Shown here in pieces: positions 16,346 to 24,667 of a DNA stretch of 34,576 nucleotides (within the stretch, counting starts at the first letter, position 1; every line of letters begins with the position of its first letter). Origin of the DNA: JTS-RE37 sp041743425 (GTDB lineage Bacteria; Bacteroidota; Bacteroidia; Flavobacteriales; Flavobacteriaceae); assembly GCA_041743425.1 (NCBI GenBank), contig JBGTMS010000048.1, positions 1 through 34,576 on the forward strand, read 5' to 3'. A program made the position numbers and the translations under genes. A model generated the notes under the pieces. The model saw nothing but the letters and a program-made list of their open reading frames with translations, ran no database searches and was not told where the DNA came from.

Positions 16346-17809
16346 ATGAAATACGGGATCCTGGCAATTCTTATGTTAATGCTTCTGCCCACTCCCGGTA
16401 TTTGTCAGGATACAGTCCGCATTGATTCCCCACAGTCGAGAAACATAGTAAGGGATCCGACCCCGGAAATACAGGGAGTTCCTGTGGCAATTGTTGCAAA
16501 CAATGGATTTTCTGTTCACACCCTTTGGAGGGGTATTCTTGGGATGGGTATCCTGATACTTATTTCATTTCTATTCAGTGCCAAACGCAGCGCCATCAAT
16601 TGGAAGACCGCAGGAATTGGTTTGCTTATTCAATTGTTGCTGGCGATTGGGATTCTCAAGGTACTTGTCATTCAGACGATATTCAGAGCTGTCGGACAAT
16701 TTTTTGTCAACATCCTGGATTATACCCTGGCGGGTAGTAAATTCCTTCTGGGGAACCTTCTCAATGTAGAAAATCCGGATATCGGCTATATATTTGCCTT
16801 TCAGATATTGCCAACCATCATTTTCTTTTCTGCCCTAACCTCTGTGCTTTTTTATCTTGGTATCATCCAAAAGATCGTAAAGGGACTTGCCTGGCTACTG
16901 ACCAAATCCCTGCGAATTTCGGGGGCAGAAAGCCTGTCTGTAGCAGGGAATATTTTCCTTGGACAAACGGAGTCCCCATTGCTTATAAAAGCCTATCTGG
17001 AGAAAATGAACCGCTCTGAAATTCTTTTGGTGATGATTGGCGGAATGGCCACTGTAGCAGGGGGTGTTCTTGCAGCCTATATTGGTTTTCTGGGTGGTTC
17101 AGATCCTGCATTGCGACTCGAATTTGCCCGTCATCTTCTGGCAGCATCCGTCATGGCCGCTCCCGGAGCGGTAGTCGTATCAAAAATACTCTATCCTCAG
17201 ACCGAAAGCATTAATTCCGAGGTTCATGTATCGACCGAAAAAATTGGATCCAATGTCCTTGACGCCATTGCCAACGGTACCACGGAAGGCCTGAAGCTCG
17301 CGGTAAATGTGGGAGCTATGCTTCTTGTATTCGTGGCATTTATCGCAATGATCAATGGCATGCTGGGGTGGTTTGGCGATCTGACTGCATTAAATTCCTG
17401 GATGGCAGCCAATACCTCTTTTGAGGCATTATCGCTGGAAGCCATTCTTGGGTTACTATTTGCCCCACTGATGTGGTTGATAGGCGTGGATGCCAAAGAC
17501 ATCATGCTTATGGGTCAGCTGCTCGGCATTAAACTGGCCGCCAGCGAATTTATAGGCTACATTCAGCTGGCATCACTTAAAGACACTTCTGCCTTAGTAC
17601 ACCTTACCTATAACAAATCGATTATCATGGCCACCTATATGTTATGTGGCTTTGCCAACTTCGCCTCCATTGGGATTCAGATTGGCGGCATCGGTTCGCT
17701 GGCGCCGGGACAACGTAAAACACTATCCCAATTCGGCTTGAGAGCCGTCCTTGGCGGAACCCTGGCCTCCCTTCTTTCGGCTACTATGGCCGGCATGATC
17801 CTGGGCTGA
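16346..17809 (+). CDS. Concentrative nucleoside transporter (NupC/CNT family)
   Basis: 487-residue inner-membrane protein importing nucleosides with a cation gradient. The core shows the CNT signature AGNIFLGQTESPLLIKAYLEKMNRSEI and GGMATVAGGVLAAYIGFLG in the middle, and LGIKLAASEFIGYIQL plus the CGFANFASIGIQIGGIGSLAPGQR motif near the C-terminus. Unlike NupC of E. coli (about 400 residues), it starts with a cleavable-looking signal (MKYGILAILMLMLLPTPGICQ) and about 35 polar residues before the first core helix. A GAGGGA sequence just before the ATG is one of the few Shine-Dalgarno-like sites here. It lies upstream of thyA and with the deoxynucleoside kinase suggests active salvage of nucleosides. 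Confidence 0.92.
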   Translation: MKYGILAILMLMLLPTPGICQDTVRIDSPQSRNIVRDPTPEIQGVPVAIVANNGFSVHTLWRGILGMGILILISFLFSAKRSAINWKTAGIGLLIQLLLAIGILKVLVIQTIFRAVGQFFVNILDYTLAGSKFLLGNLLNVENPDIGYIFAFQILPTIIFFSALTSVLFYLGIIQKIVKGLAWLLTKSLRISGAESLSVAGNIFLGQTESPLLIKAYLEKMNRSEILLVMIGGMATVAGGVLAAYIGFLGGSDPALRLEFARHLLAASVMAAPGAVVVSKILYPQTESINSEVHVSTEKIGSNVLDAIANGTTEGLKLAVNVGAMLLVFVAFIAMINGMLGWFGDLTALNSWMAANTSFEALSLEAILGLLFAPLMWLIGVDAKDIMLMGQLLGIKLAASEFIGYIQLASLKDTSALVHLTYNKSIIMATYMLCGFANFASIGIQIGGIGSLAPGQRKTLSQFGLRAVLGGTLASLLSATMAGMILG

Positions 17810-17861
17810 AGCTATCATATCAGGCAGATTGCGGCGCTATATGCCTACAAGGGTGCGGTAG

Positions 17862-17881
17862 TTGATAATTTTTGATAATTT
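17862..17881 (+). repeat. Tandem 10-bp direct repeat upstream of thyA
   Basis: TTGATAATTT occurs twice back to back. It lies 52 bases after the transporter gene and about 120 bases before thyA. It is too short to interpret; it could contribute -33/-7-like sequence. Confidence 0.3.
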
Positions 17882-18000
17882 GAAAACAAAAAAAGACGGC
17901 TCTCCCATGCTTTTAGTATTTTCACTCTTTGGTATGCCCCTGTGGTATATTCCTTTCGCCCTGCAACCGAATAGCAGGTCGGCTTACTCATAAAGTGCCA

Positions 18001-18825
18001 ATGAAACAATACCATGAATTACTCCGATACGTGTTGAAACACGGACACCACAAGGAGGACAGGACAGGAACCGGAACGAGGAGTGTTTTTGGATACCAGA
18101 TGCGATTTGACCTAACGGAAGGATTCCCGATGGTGACCACTAAAAAACTGCACTTAAAATCCATTATCCACGAATTGTTGTGGTTTCTCAAAGGAGAAAC
18201 CAATATCGCCTATCTTCAGGAGAACGGGGTAAGGATCTGGAATGAATGGGCCTCCGAGACAGGAGAACTTGGGCCGGTCTATGGCCACCAATGGCGTAAC
18301 TGGAATGGAGAAGGGATAGACCAGATCCGGAATACGATTGACCTCTTAAAGAAAGATCCGGATAGCAGAAGGATGCTGGTCACTGCCTGGAATCCCAGTG
18401 TGCTCCCGCATCCCGGAAGCTCTTTCTCGGAGAATGTGGCTGTGGGCAAAGCCGCCTTGCCACCGTGCCACGCTTTTTTTCAGTTTTACGTGGCGGAAGA
18501 TAAGTTGTCCTGCCAGCTCTACCAACGCAGTGCCGATGTGTTCCTGGGCGTACCCTTCAACATTGCTTCCTATGCATTGTTTACCATGATGATGGCTCAG
18601 GTTTGCGGGTTTATGCCTGGCGAGTTCATTCATACTTTCGGAGATGTTCATATTTATAATAACCACCTTGAACAAATAGACCTGCAGCTAAAGAGGGACC
18701 CCCGGCCGCTTCCCACCATGGTTTTGAATCCAGTCATAGATGACATCTTCCGGTTTACCTTAGAGGATTTTACCCTTAAAGACTATGATCCATATCCGCA
18801 CATCAAAGGATCCGTCGCTGTTTAG
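18001..18825 (+). CDS. thyA: Thymidylate synthase
   Basis: 274 residues. It converts dUMP to dTMP using methylenetetrahydrofolate, producing dihydrofolate that the folA product in this window would recycle. It starts MKQYHELLRYVL like other ThyA proteins; a longer frame from TTG 17929 lacks homology and is rejected. DRTGTGTRS (Arg21) binds phosphate; the catalytic Cys is Cys156 in LPPCHAFFQFYV; RSADVFLGVPFNIASYA follows, and the C-terminus is IKGSVAV. Compared with E. coli ThyA, about ten residues are inserted (about 134-149; PHPGSSFSENVAVGK) just before the catalytic loop. Confidence 0.97.
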   Translation: MKQYHELLRYVLKHGHHKEDRTGTGTRSVFGYQMRFDLTEGFPMVTTKKLHLKSIIHELLWFLKGETNIAYLQENGVRIWNEWASETGELGPVYGHQWRNWNGEGIDQIRNTIDLLKKDPDSRRMLVTAWNPSVLPHPGSSFSENVAVGKAALPPCHAFFQFYVAEDKLSCQLYQRSADVFLGVPFNIASYALFTMMMAQVCGFMPGEFIHTFGDVHIYNNHLEQIDLQLKRDPRPLPTMVLNPVIDDIFRFTLEDFTLKDYDPYPHIKGSVAV

Positions 18826-18872
18826 AGTACATCATGAATCCGTTTGAGCCCAAAAAAAGCATGGGATTATCC

Positions 18873-18880
18873 TATTTTTG
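18873..18880 (+). promoter_or_regulatory. Probable -7 box of egtBD
   Basis: TATTTTTG matches TAnnTTTG; transcription would start near 18887, leaving a leader of about 9 bases before the egtB ATG. Confidence 0.5.
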
Positions 18881-18895
18881 AGGCAAAATTGCATT

Positions 18896-20056
18896 ATGCT
18901 AAAGACAGAGACGTTATTGGATCTCTTCCTTGAAACAAGAAATAATTCAGAACAAATTTGTGAACCCCTTGAAGTGGAGGACTATGTGGTGCAGCCTGTT
19001 GCCGATGTATCTCCACCAAAATGGCACCTTGGTCACAGTTCATGGTTCTTTGAAGAATTTATCCTGAAACCCCACGCAACAAACTATAAAGAGTTTGATC
19101 CGAATTTCTCTTTCGTTTTTAATAGTTACTACGAGACTTTAGGGAAAAGGGTAGTAAGATCAGACAGAGGAAATTTAAGCCGACCCTCTGTCAGGGAGGT
19201 ATATGCGTACAGGGCTCATGTTACCAGTGGCATCCAATCCCTGTGCCAGTCGAACCCATCCGAATCCGTTATGGAACTGCTGGAAATCGGAATCCATCAC
19301 GAAAAACAGCATCAGGAATTACTGCTTACAGATATTAAATATATTCTTGGCAACAATCCGTTGCTGCCGGGATATTCCGCTAAATTTCCGGAGCATAAAA
19401 TGGAAGATCATCCCGCCGAATGGATCGGGATGGACAAAGGACTATATGACATCGGTCATCAGGGCGAAAGTTTCTGCTATGACAATGAGCTCGGAAGACA
19501 TAAAGTCTATCTGGCACCCTTCGAAATTTCCAATAAACTGGTAACGAACGGCGAATTCATCAGCTTTATGGAGGAGGGCGGGTATGACAATTTTGAACAT
19601 TGGCACGCCGAAGGCTGGGAATGGGTAGGCCAACACCATATCTCTGCACCTTTATACTGGTACAAACAGGACAGCGCCTGGGTGCATTATACGCTTGCCG
19701 GTCTCGAAAAGGTAAACCCGCAAATGCCTGTTACTCATATTTCCTATTACGAAGCTTTTGCTTACGCCCAATGGAAAGGATGCAGGCTGCCCACAGAGTT
19801 TGAATGGGAGAGTGCCCAACGGTATCTTCCATGGGGTAAACGATGGGAATGGACGGAAAGCGCCTATCTTCCCTATCCCGGCTACCTCAAAGGCGACGGA
19901 GCTTTGGGAGAATACAACGGCAAATTTATGGTGAGCCAGAAAGTGCTCCGGGGAGGATCAGTTGCCACCCCTGCCCAGCATACCCGGCCAACGTACCGGA
20001 ACTTTTTCCACCCTTCGTTAAGATGGCAATATACCTCCCTCAGACTGGCACGTTAA
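18896..20056 (+). CDS. egtB: EgtB-type sulfoxide synthase of ergothioneine synthesis
   Basis: 386 residues. EgtB is a non-heme iron enzyme that joins a thiol (cysteine or gamma-glutamylcysteine) to the imidazole ring of hercynine with oxygen. The N-terminal DinB-like domain has WHLGH (His47) and HEKQH (His135, His139), the expected three iron ligands. The C-terminal half is a formylglycine-generating-enzyme-like domain, ending in the typical RGGSVATPAQHTRPTYRNFFHPSLRW segment. It lacks the fused methyltransferase of OvoA, and egtD follows 12 bases later, so ergothioneine rather than ovothiol is favoured. No egtA or egtC is nearby, which suggests cysteine is used directly; this is inference. 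The longer frame from 18878 is less likely than ATG 18896. Confidence 0.92.
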   Translation: MLKTETLLDLFLETRNNSEQICEPLEVEDYVVQPVADVSPPKWHLGHSSWFFEEFILKPHATNYKEFDPNFSFVFNSYYETLGKRVVRSDRGNLSRPSVREVYAYRAHVTSGIQSLCQSNPSESVMELLEIGIHHEKQHQELLLTDIKYILGNNPLLPGYSAKFPEHKMEDHPAEWIGMDKGLYDIGHQGESFCYDNELGRHKVYLAPFEISNKLVTNGEFISFMEEGGYDNFEHWHAEGWEWVGQHHISAPLYWYKQDSAWVHYTLAGLEKVNPQMPVTHISYYEAFAYAQWKGCRLPTEFEWESAQRYLPWGKRWEWTESAYLPYPGYLKGDGALGEYNGKFMVSQKVLRGGSVATPAQHTRPTYRNFFHPSLRWQYTSLRLAR

Positions 20057-20068
20057 TTAAGAATAATC

Positions 20069-21055
20069 ATGCAGGAGAAAATAGCTACTACGCTCAGAAC
20101 GCCGTTTGAAGAGGATGTGCTCAAGGGATTCACCGATTATCCAAAGCACATTGGTTCACAATACTTTTATGACGCATCCGGAGATGCCATATTCCGTGAG
20201 ATAATGCGGATGCCTGAATACTATCTCACAGATTGTGAATACGGAATACTCGAGAGATACAAGGAGGCATTGCATCAACTGTTTTATGCCCCTTCGGGCA
20301 AGCTGAATCTCATCGAACTGGGTGCAGGTGACGGGAAGAAAACCAAAATTTTGCTGGAACATTTCACCGACAGGAAAATGAATTTTAAGTACATCCCTGT
20401 TGATATAAGTCAGAATGCCCTTGATCAGCTGACAACCTCACTGAAAATGGAAATGCCGGACCTGGAAGTTGAACCGGTTCAGGCCACGTATGCGGCCGCG
20501 CTTGAAAAGTTTAATGCCGGACTAACAGGTAAAAAGGTACTTCTTTTCCTGGGTTCGAATATTGGCAATTTGCTGCATCCCAAAGCGATTAATTTCTTAA
20601 AAGACATCCAAAAGATCATGCTTCCGGGAGATCTTTTATTTGTCGGATTTGATCAGAAGAAAGCGCCCGAAATAATTCTCAATGCCTATAATGATCCTCA
20701 AGGCATCACGGCAGCCTTCAATAAGAATGTGCTAAAGAGAATAAACAGGGAACTGCAAGGTAATTTTTATCTGGATTCCTTTCAGCATTGGGAAGTTTAT
20801 GATCCTGAATCAGGTACCGCCAAAAGTTATCTGATCTCCAAAAAAGCGCAGAGAGTGAAAATTGAAGCCCTGGATGTAGAAATTCATTTTAAACCCTGGG
20901 AAACCATACATACAGAAATATCTCAAAAATATGATCCGGCAACCATAAAATGGCTCGCAGGGAAAGCAGGACTGAGGGCTGTGGCTAACTTCAGCGATCT
21001 GCAGGGTTACTACAGGAATTACGTTTTTGGAAAAGAGGATGACGTTTTTGAATAG
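20069..21055 (+). CDS. egtD: L-histidine N-alpha-methyltransferase
   Basis: 328 residues, close to the size of known EgtD. It trimethylates histidine to hercynine with three SAM molecules, the first step of ergothioneine synthesis. The start MQEKIATTLRTPFEEDVLKGF leads into HIGSQYFYDASGDAIFREI (substrate region), the SAM-binding LIELGAGDGKKT (about 86-97), and FLGSNIGNLLHP (about 164-175), a family hallmark. The FVGFDQKKAPEII segment is also typical. It is in one operon with egtB. The SAM demand of this enzyme links it to the methionine locus at the start of the window only loosely. Confidence 0.93.
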   Translation: MQEKIATTLRTPFEEDVLKGFTDYPKHIGSQYFYDASGDAIFREIMRMPEYYLTDCEYGILERYKEALHQLFYAPSGKLNLIELGAGDGKKTKILLEHFTDRKMNFKYIPVDISQNALDQLTTSLKMEMPDLEVEPVQATYAAALEKFNAGLTGKKVLLFLGSNIGNLLHPKAINFLKDIQKIMLPGDLLFVGFDQKKAPEIILNAYNDPQGITAAFNKNVLKRINRELQGNFYLDSFQHWEVYDPESGTAKSYLISKKAQRVKIEALDVEIHFKPWETIHTEISQKYDPATIKWLAGKAGLRAVANFSDLQGYYRNYVFGKEDDVFE

Positions 21056-21216
21056 CAAGATGCGCCCCTGAATAGCCGGCAATCAACTAATTTACATCAT
21101 CAGCGGAACTCTTAAGGGATCTTCTATCCGCACTTCGGATAATCGTTTGTGGGCTACTCTGTTGAAAGACTTAAAATCTATCTTCAGGTTACTGACCGCC
21201 AATCCGAACAGCAAAA

Positions 21217-21254
21217 TAAAAGCCGGGAAGTTCAGAGAACTCCCCGGCTTTAAG
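21217..21254. terminator. Bidirectional terminator between egtD and the CBM48 gene
   Basis: AAAGCCGGG and CCCGGCTTT plus AGTTC/GAACT give a 14-bp stem with one A-C mismatch and an AGA triloop. On the minus strand it ends GGCTTTTATTTT, a good terminator for the CBM48 gene. It can also stop transcription from egtD on the plus strand, though the T-run is weaker there. Confidence 0.8.
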
Positions 21255-21268
21255 TAGATCAAGACGGA

Positions 21269-21565
21269 TTACACCTCCAGTACTGCATTTTCAGCACCGG
21301 CGTACTCATTCCATTGATACCTGTCAGCCGCAGCCTCGGTAACGTACGCACCATCAATAAGATACTTGAACTCATATGCCTGTTGCATTGGCAGTTCAAA
21401 TGTACCTTTAAATGTCCCGTTCTTTAATTTTTTCAACAGACTCCCTTTTGGATTCCAATTGTTAAAGTCGCCAACAACGGCTACTTTTTTTGCTTCTTCG
21501 GCAGGAACAGTGAAAGTCACTTTACATACCGGTTTTGTTTTTAAATACTGCTTAGATATTGCCAT
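21269..21565 (-). CDS. Small isoamylase-N/CBM48-like glycogen-binding domain protein
   Basis: 98 residues made of a single early-set domain: VTFTVPAEEAKKVAVVGDFNNWNPKGSLLKKL and FKGTFELPMQQAYEFKYLIDGAYVTEAAADRYQWNEYAGAENAVLEV. The GDFNNWN and FKYLIDG motifs are those of carbohydrate-binding module 48, which binds glycogen in AMP-activated kinase beta subunits and branching enzymes. Free-standing copies are common in Bacteroidetes; their role is unknown. The frame extends to 21595, but the homologous start MAISKQYL at 21565 is preferred. It has no signal peptide, so it is cytosolic. Confidence 0.85.
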   Translation of the reverse strand: MAISKQYLKTKPVCKVTFTVPAEEAKKVAVVGDFNNWNPKGSLLKKLKNGTFKGTFELPMQQAYEFKYLIDGAYVTEAAADRYQWNEYAGAENAVLEV

Positions 21566-21716
21566 GATTATATATTTTTCAGTTTGACGGTGCAAAACAA
21601 CACATAATAGTCTTAATAGACAAGTAGTTAACTAAGAATTATGATATTCTTAAAATTATATTTACTTACAAAAGATATTGAGAATTTACTTCATGTAAAT
21701 TTTAGAAAATAATAGC

Positions 21717-22802
21717 TCAGGCTTTGGTCTTTAATAATTCTGCAATGCTATCAATATCATTTTCAGTGTTGTAAAAGTGAAAACTCAGACGAATTCCGTC
21801 ACCGCGCTGAGAACAATCGACACGATTGCCCTTGAGATGTTGAAACATTTGCTCGTCTCCGAGAATATTAAAGATGGTACTGTGATCCTTCCGATGTACA
21901 ACTTCAGGTTGCAACAACCCCAATTCTGAAAATGCACTTTTGGCCTTTTCAACTAAGTTTTTATTGTGCGCGCCGATGGCCTCTATGCCAATTTCGGACA
22001 ACATTCCAAGCATAAAATTCAAGCTCCCGAAAGTCAGACTGTCCAAATGACCCGGTTCAAGGTATTTTGCAAAACGGATTTGATCTCTTCCATGGAGATT
22101 GACCCCGGCAGAATTGAATCCGGTGGTTTTGATGGAAATACGATCTTCAATTCCGGTTCCGAATAACATGAATCCGTTTCCGGAACCGGCAAGAAGCCAT
22201 TTATAACCACTTGCCCCAAGAACGTCTATTCCCGAGGACTCAAACCGAAATTCTCGTGTACCACAAAACTGGGTGCCGTCTGCGATAATTAGTAATTCAG
22301 GGAACTCCTTTTTAAGGTCGCGTAACCATTCCATATCTATCAAAATGCCATTCAGCCATTGTACAAGACTGAGGGCAAGAATATCTATGTGCTGCTGCTT
22401 TATAAGGTGTCTTATGTCCTCTTCCAGTCGTTCTCCGATGCCGGTATAGGTAATTTTAAATCCCCTGCACTCAAAGGGCCAGTTGAGGGAAGGATAGTCA
22501 CCCTCCAATAGCAACACATGGGCCTTTTTATCCAACCCCTCAGCGAGCATATTCAGTCCGATTGAAAAATTGGGTACCAGTGCTACACGTTCCCGTTGAC
22601 ATCCGAAAAAAGTGGCGAGGGAAGTCCGGGTGGCTGCCATCAGATTCATGGTTTCAATTTTCATCGCCGCTCCGCCAATTAGGTAATCAAGATCATGTTC
22701 CTGTCTCCATTCAAGAAGGCCCTGACTGAGCAGACCAAAGGCAGCCGTATTGGCATAAACCCCGGAGTTGAGGACAGGAAACTGATTTCGGTTCTTTACC
22801 AT
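21717..22802 (-). CDS. Class V aminotransferase-fold PLP enzyme; candidate ergothioneine C-S lyase
   Basis: 361 residues, fold type I PLP enzyme of the cysteine desulfurase / isopenicillin-N epimerase class. Lys201 in GASGYKWLLAGSG is the Schiff-base lysine; Asp175 and Gln178 in IIADGTQFCG contact the cofactor; N-terminal LNSGVYANTAAFG resembles the opening of this class. The exact reaction cannot be assigned. Its neighbours are egtB and egtD, which still need a PLP C-S lyase (EgtE) to finish ergothioneine, so that role is plausible but unproven. It is on the opposite strand, so it is not in the egtBD operon. Its promoter overlaps that of the divergent 2TM gene. Confidence 0.8.
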   Translation of the reverse strand: MVKNRNQFPVLNSGVYANTAAFGLLSQGLLEWRQEHDLDYLIGGAAMKIETMNLMAATRTSLATFFGCQRERVALVPNFSIGLNMLAEGLDKKAHVLLLEGDYPSLNWPFECRGFKITYTGIGERLEEDIRHLIKQQHIDILALSLVQWLNGILIDMEWLRDLKKEFPELLIIADGTQFCGTREFRFESSGIDVLGASGYKWLLAGSGNGFMLFGTGIEDRISIKTTGFNSAGVNLHGRDQIRFAKYLEPGHLDSLTFGSLNFMLGMLSEIGIEAIGAHNKNLVEKAKSAFSELGLLQPEVVHRKDHSTIFNILGDEQMFQHLKGNRVDCSQRGDGIRLSFHFYNTENDIDSIAELLKTKA

Positions 22803-22811
22803 TTATTTCTT

Positions 22812-22833
22812 TTATCTTTGTGGTTAAAGATAA
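22812..22833. promoter_or_regulatory. Palindromic overlapping divergent promoter of the aminotransferase and 2TM genes
   Basis: TTATCTTT and AAAGATAA are perfect inverted arms around a 6-base centre. The left arm contains the plus-strand -7 box TATCTTTG (22813-22820); the right arm gives TATCTTTA on the minus strand. Both genes would be read from overlapping sites. Confidence 0.5.
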
Positions 22834-22841
22834 GTATTCAC

Positions 22842-23228
22842 ATGTTGTCCAGGCAGAAAGTAAAACCGATGATTGACCCCGAGCAACATGAGCAGCTGGA
22901 ATATGCTCACAAAAGAATCCACCAGAAAAAGCGTCTGTACGCTCATTTCGTGATATTTCTGATCGGAAGTTTGTTTATGCTTCTTATCAATAAAATCCTT
23001 AAATACGGAGAAACCTACGACTGGTTTATTTGGGCCATAACCTTCTGGGCCTTTTTATTCATCATCCATTTTATAAATGTTTTTGTCACGCAGAAATTCC
23101 TTGGTACCGGCTGGGAAAGAGCACAGCGTGAGAAGCTGGTACAAAAACAAAAAGAGAAGATTGCCGCCATTCAGAAAGAGATCGAAACAGAATTCCCCAT
23201 CTCAAACATCAACAAGAAGACAGAATGA
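22842..23228 (+). CDS. 2TM domain protein
   Basis: 128 residues (119 if it starts at ATG 22869, which has AGAAAG upstream). Two hydrophobic helices, FVIFLIGSLFMLLINKIL and WFIWAITFWAFLFIIHFINVFV, are separated by a short polar loop and flanked by basic, coiled ends; this matches the 2TM domain family of Bacteroidetes. The membrane-facing basic ends suggest both termini in the cytoplasm. In other members the domain is sometimes linked to LytTR or histidine-kinase-like signalling proteins, but here it stands alone and has no known function. It overlaps folA by four bases (ATGA), indicating translational coupling. Confidence 0.8.
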   Translation: MLSRQKVKPMIDPEQHEQLEYAHKRIHQKKRLYAHFVIFLIGSLFMLLINKILKYGETYDWFIWAITFWAFLFIIHFINVFVTQKFLGTGWERAQREKLVQKQKEKIAAIQKEIETEFPISNINKKTE

Positions 23229-23731
23229 TGGGCGAGCTGGTAATGATCGCCGCTGTCGGGGAAGGTAATGGGATTGGCAGGGACAATAAATTACTTTGGC
23301 ACCTACCCGATGATTTCCGGCGATTTAAACGATTGACATTCGGGCATCCCATGATCATGGGAAGGAAAACATTTGAAACATTCCCCAACCCTCTCCCGGG
23401 AAGAAGACACATTATCCTGACCAAGGATCCGGCTTATACTATTCCTTACCCGGAATGTGTTGTGGTGCAAAGCCTTGAAGAAGCCCTTACGTTGGTTGCG
23501 CAGGAATCCCTAACATTTGTCATCGGAGGAGGAGAGATTTACGAATTGGCCATGCATCAGGCCACTTGTCTTGAAATTACCAGGGTCCATGGGACTTTTA
23601 ATGCTGATGCCTATTTTCCGGAGATCACTGAGGAGGTTTGGGAACTGGTTAAGGAAACATTTCATCCCAGCGATCAAAGACATGAATTCTCCTTTACTTA
23701 CCTTACCTACAGAAGGCGGAAGACTGCCTGA
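23225..23731 (+). CDS. folA: Dihydrofolate reductase
   Basis: 168 residues, normal for bacterial DHFR. It reduces dihydrofolate to tetrahydrofolate with NADPH, replacing the folate oxidised by ThyA. The motifs are GIGRDNKLLWHLPDDFRRFK (about 16-35, catalytic Asp30), MIMGRKTFETFPNPLPGRRHIILT (about 43-66) and the VIGGGEIYE NADPH-binding segment (about 98-106). The start overlaps the previous stop (ATGA); a second ATG follows immediately and could also be used. It is convergent with murI. Confidence 0.96.
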   Translation: MMGELVMIAAVGEGNGIGRDNKLLWHLPDDFRRFKRLTFGHPMIMGRKTFETFPNPLPGRRHIILTKDPAYTIPYPECVVVQSLEEALTLVAQESLTFVIGGGEIYELAMHQATCLEITRVHGTFNADAYFPEITEEVWELVKETFHPSDQRHEFSFTYLTYRRRKTA

Positions 23732-23794
23732 ACAAACCCGGGAGGGTTGGCAAACCCATGAGCCTTTAACGGATGTACATGTGCCGTACGCCTA

Positions 23795-24583
23795 TTAAAA
23801 ATCAAGATAGGACACTTCCTTTATTCCCGGCAGACTGTCCAGAATATCATTGAGAACGCCGGGGTCCGCGTTTGTAAAGAAGGTATGCCTTCCGGGACGC
23901 CCCTGGTCTGATAATTGTTCCGAATCACGTACCAGCTTAAAAGTCTGCCTGGCCACGGCCTCTCCGCAATCAATTATTTTTATGTGATCCGGCAAAAATT
24001 CCCTTAAAAGTGGCATTAAGTAAGGGAAATGCGTGCATCCCAAAACCAAATGATCCATATTGGCGTCAAGCATAGGTAACAGATACTTTTTCAGTAATTC
24101 CCGAGTCTCCACGGAATCCATGCGTCCGGATTCTATGAGAGACACCAGCCCTGCACCTTCCTGTTCCACAATTCTGATATGCGACGCGTGATTCTTTGAA
24201 GTAGTGGAAAATAATCTGCTGGCAAGGGTGCCTTTTGTTGCCAGCACTCCAACAGTTCCAGTCTGAGAATGGAGGGCTGCCGGTTTGATAGCGGGTTCTA
24301 TGCCTATAAAAGGTAGTGGGTAATGATCTCTCAGATAAGCGATAGCATTGGTTGTGGCTGTGTTACAGGCAACCACGATAATTTTACATTGCTTAGACAG
24401 CAGCCATTCCGTGTTTTTGACGCTGAGCGCAATTATTTCATCGCCAGTCCTTTCACCGTAAGGCGCATTCCGACTGTCTGCAAGGTATAAGGTATCTTCC
24501 AAAGGCATCATGGCGGCTATTTCTTTCCAAACAGAAGTGCCGCCTATACCTGAGTCAAATATGCCGATCGGGTGATGGTTCAT
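23795..24583 (-). CDS. murI: Glutamate racemase
   Basis: 262 residues. Cofactor-independent racemase supplying D-glutamate for peptidoglycan. It has GIFDSGIGGTSVW (Asp10, Ser11), VACNTATTNA (Cys73) and LGCTHFPYL (Cys183), the two catalytic cysteines. The frame runs to 24640, but the extra N-terminal part would include the intrinsic terminator upstream, so MNHHPIGIFDSG at 24583 is chosen. No promoter is seen between the terminator and the start, so it may depend on read-through from the ompH operon. Confidence 0.96.
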   Translation of the reverse strand: MNHHPIGIFDSGIGGTSVWKEIAAMMPLEDTLYLADSRNAPYGERTGDEIIALSVKNTEWLLSKQCKIIVVACNTATTNAIAYLRDHYPLPFIGIEPAIKPAALHSQTGTVGVLATKGTLASRLFSTTSKNHASHIRIVEQEGAGLVSLIESGRMDSVETRELLKKYLLPMLDANMDHLVLGCTHFPYLMPLLREFLPDHIKIIDCGEAVARQTFKLVRDSEQLSDQGRPGRHTFFTNADPGVLNDILDSLPGIKEVSYLDF

Positions 24584-24613
24584 CAGAGTGGGTATTAGTC
24601 GCCGAATAAGCTC

Positions 24614-24648
24614 AATAAAAAACCGTTTACCCTCCGGCAAACGGTTGT
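24614..24648 (-). terminator. Intrinsic terminator between the short ompH gene and murI
   Basis: On the minus strand AACCGTTT pairs with AAACGGTT around a 10-base loop and is followed by TTTTTTATT. It starts about 20 bases after the ompH stop codon and ends about 30 bases before the murI ATG. Confidence 0.8.
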
Positions 24649-24667
24649 ACTTTCGGGATAGTTCAAG

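Noticed and set aside
17929..18000. N-terminal extension of thyA from a TTG codon
   Set aside because: ThyA homology starts exactly at MKQYHELL (18001), and the extension has no family match.
18896..20056. OvoA (ovothiol) assignment for the iron sulfoxide synthase
   Set aside because: OvoA carries a fused C-terminal methyltransferase, absent here, and a separate egtD follows.
23734..23756. AACCC/GGGTT inverted repeat between folA and murI considered as a terminator
   Set aside because: The stem is short (5 bp) with a 4-base loop and no T-run on either strand.
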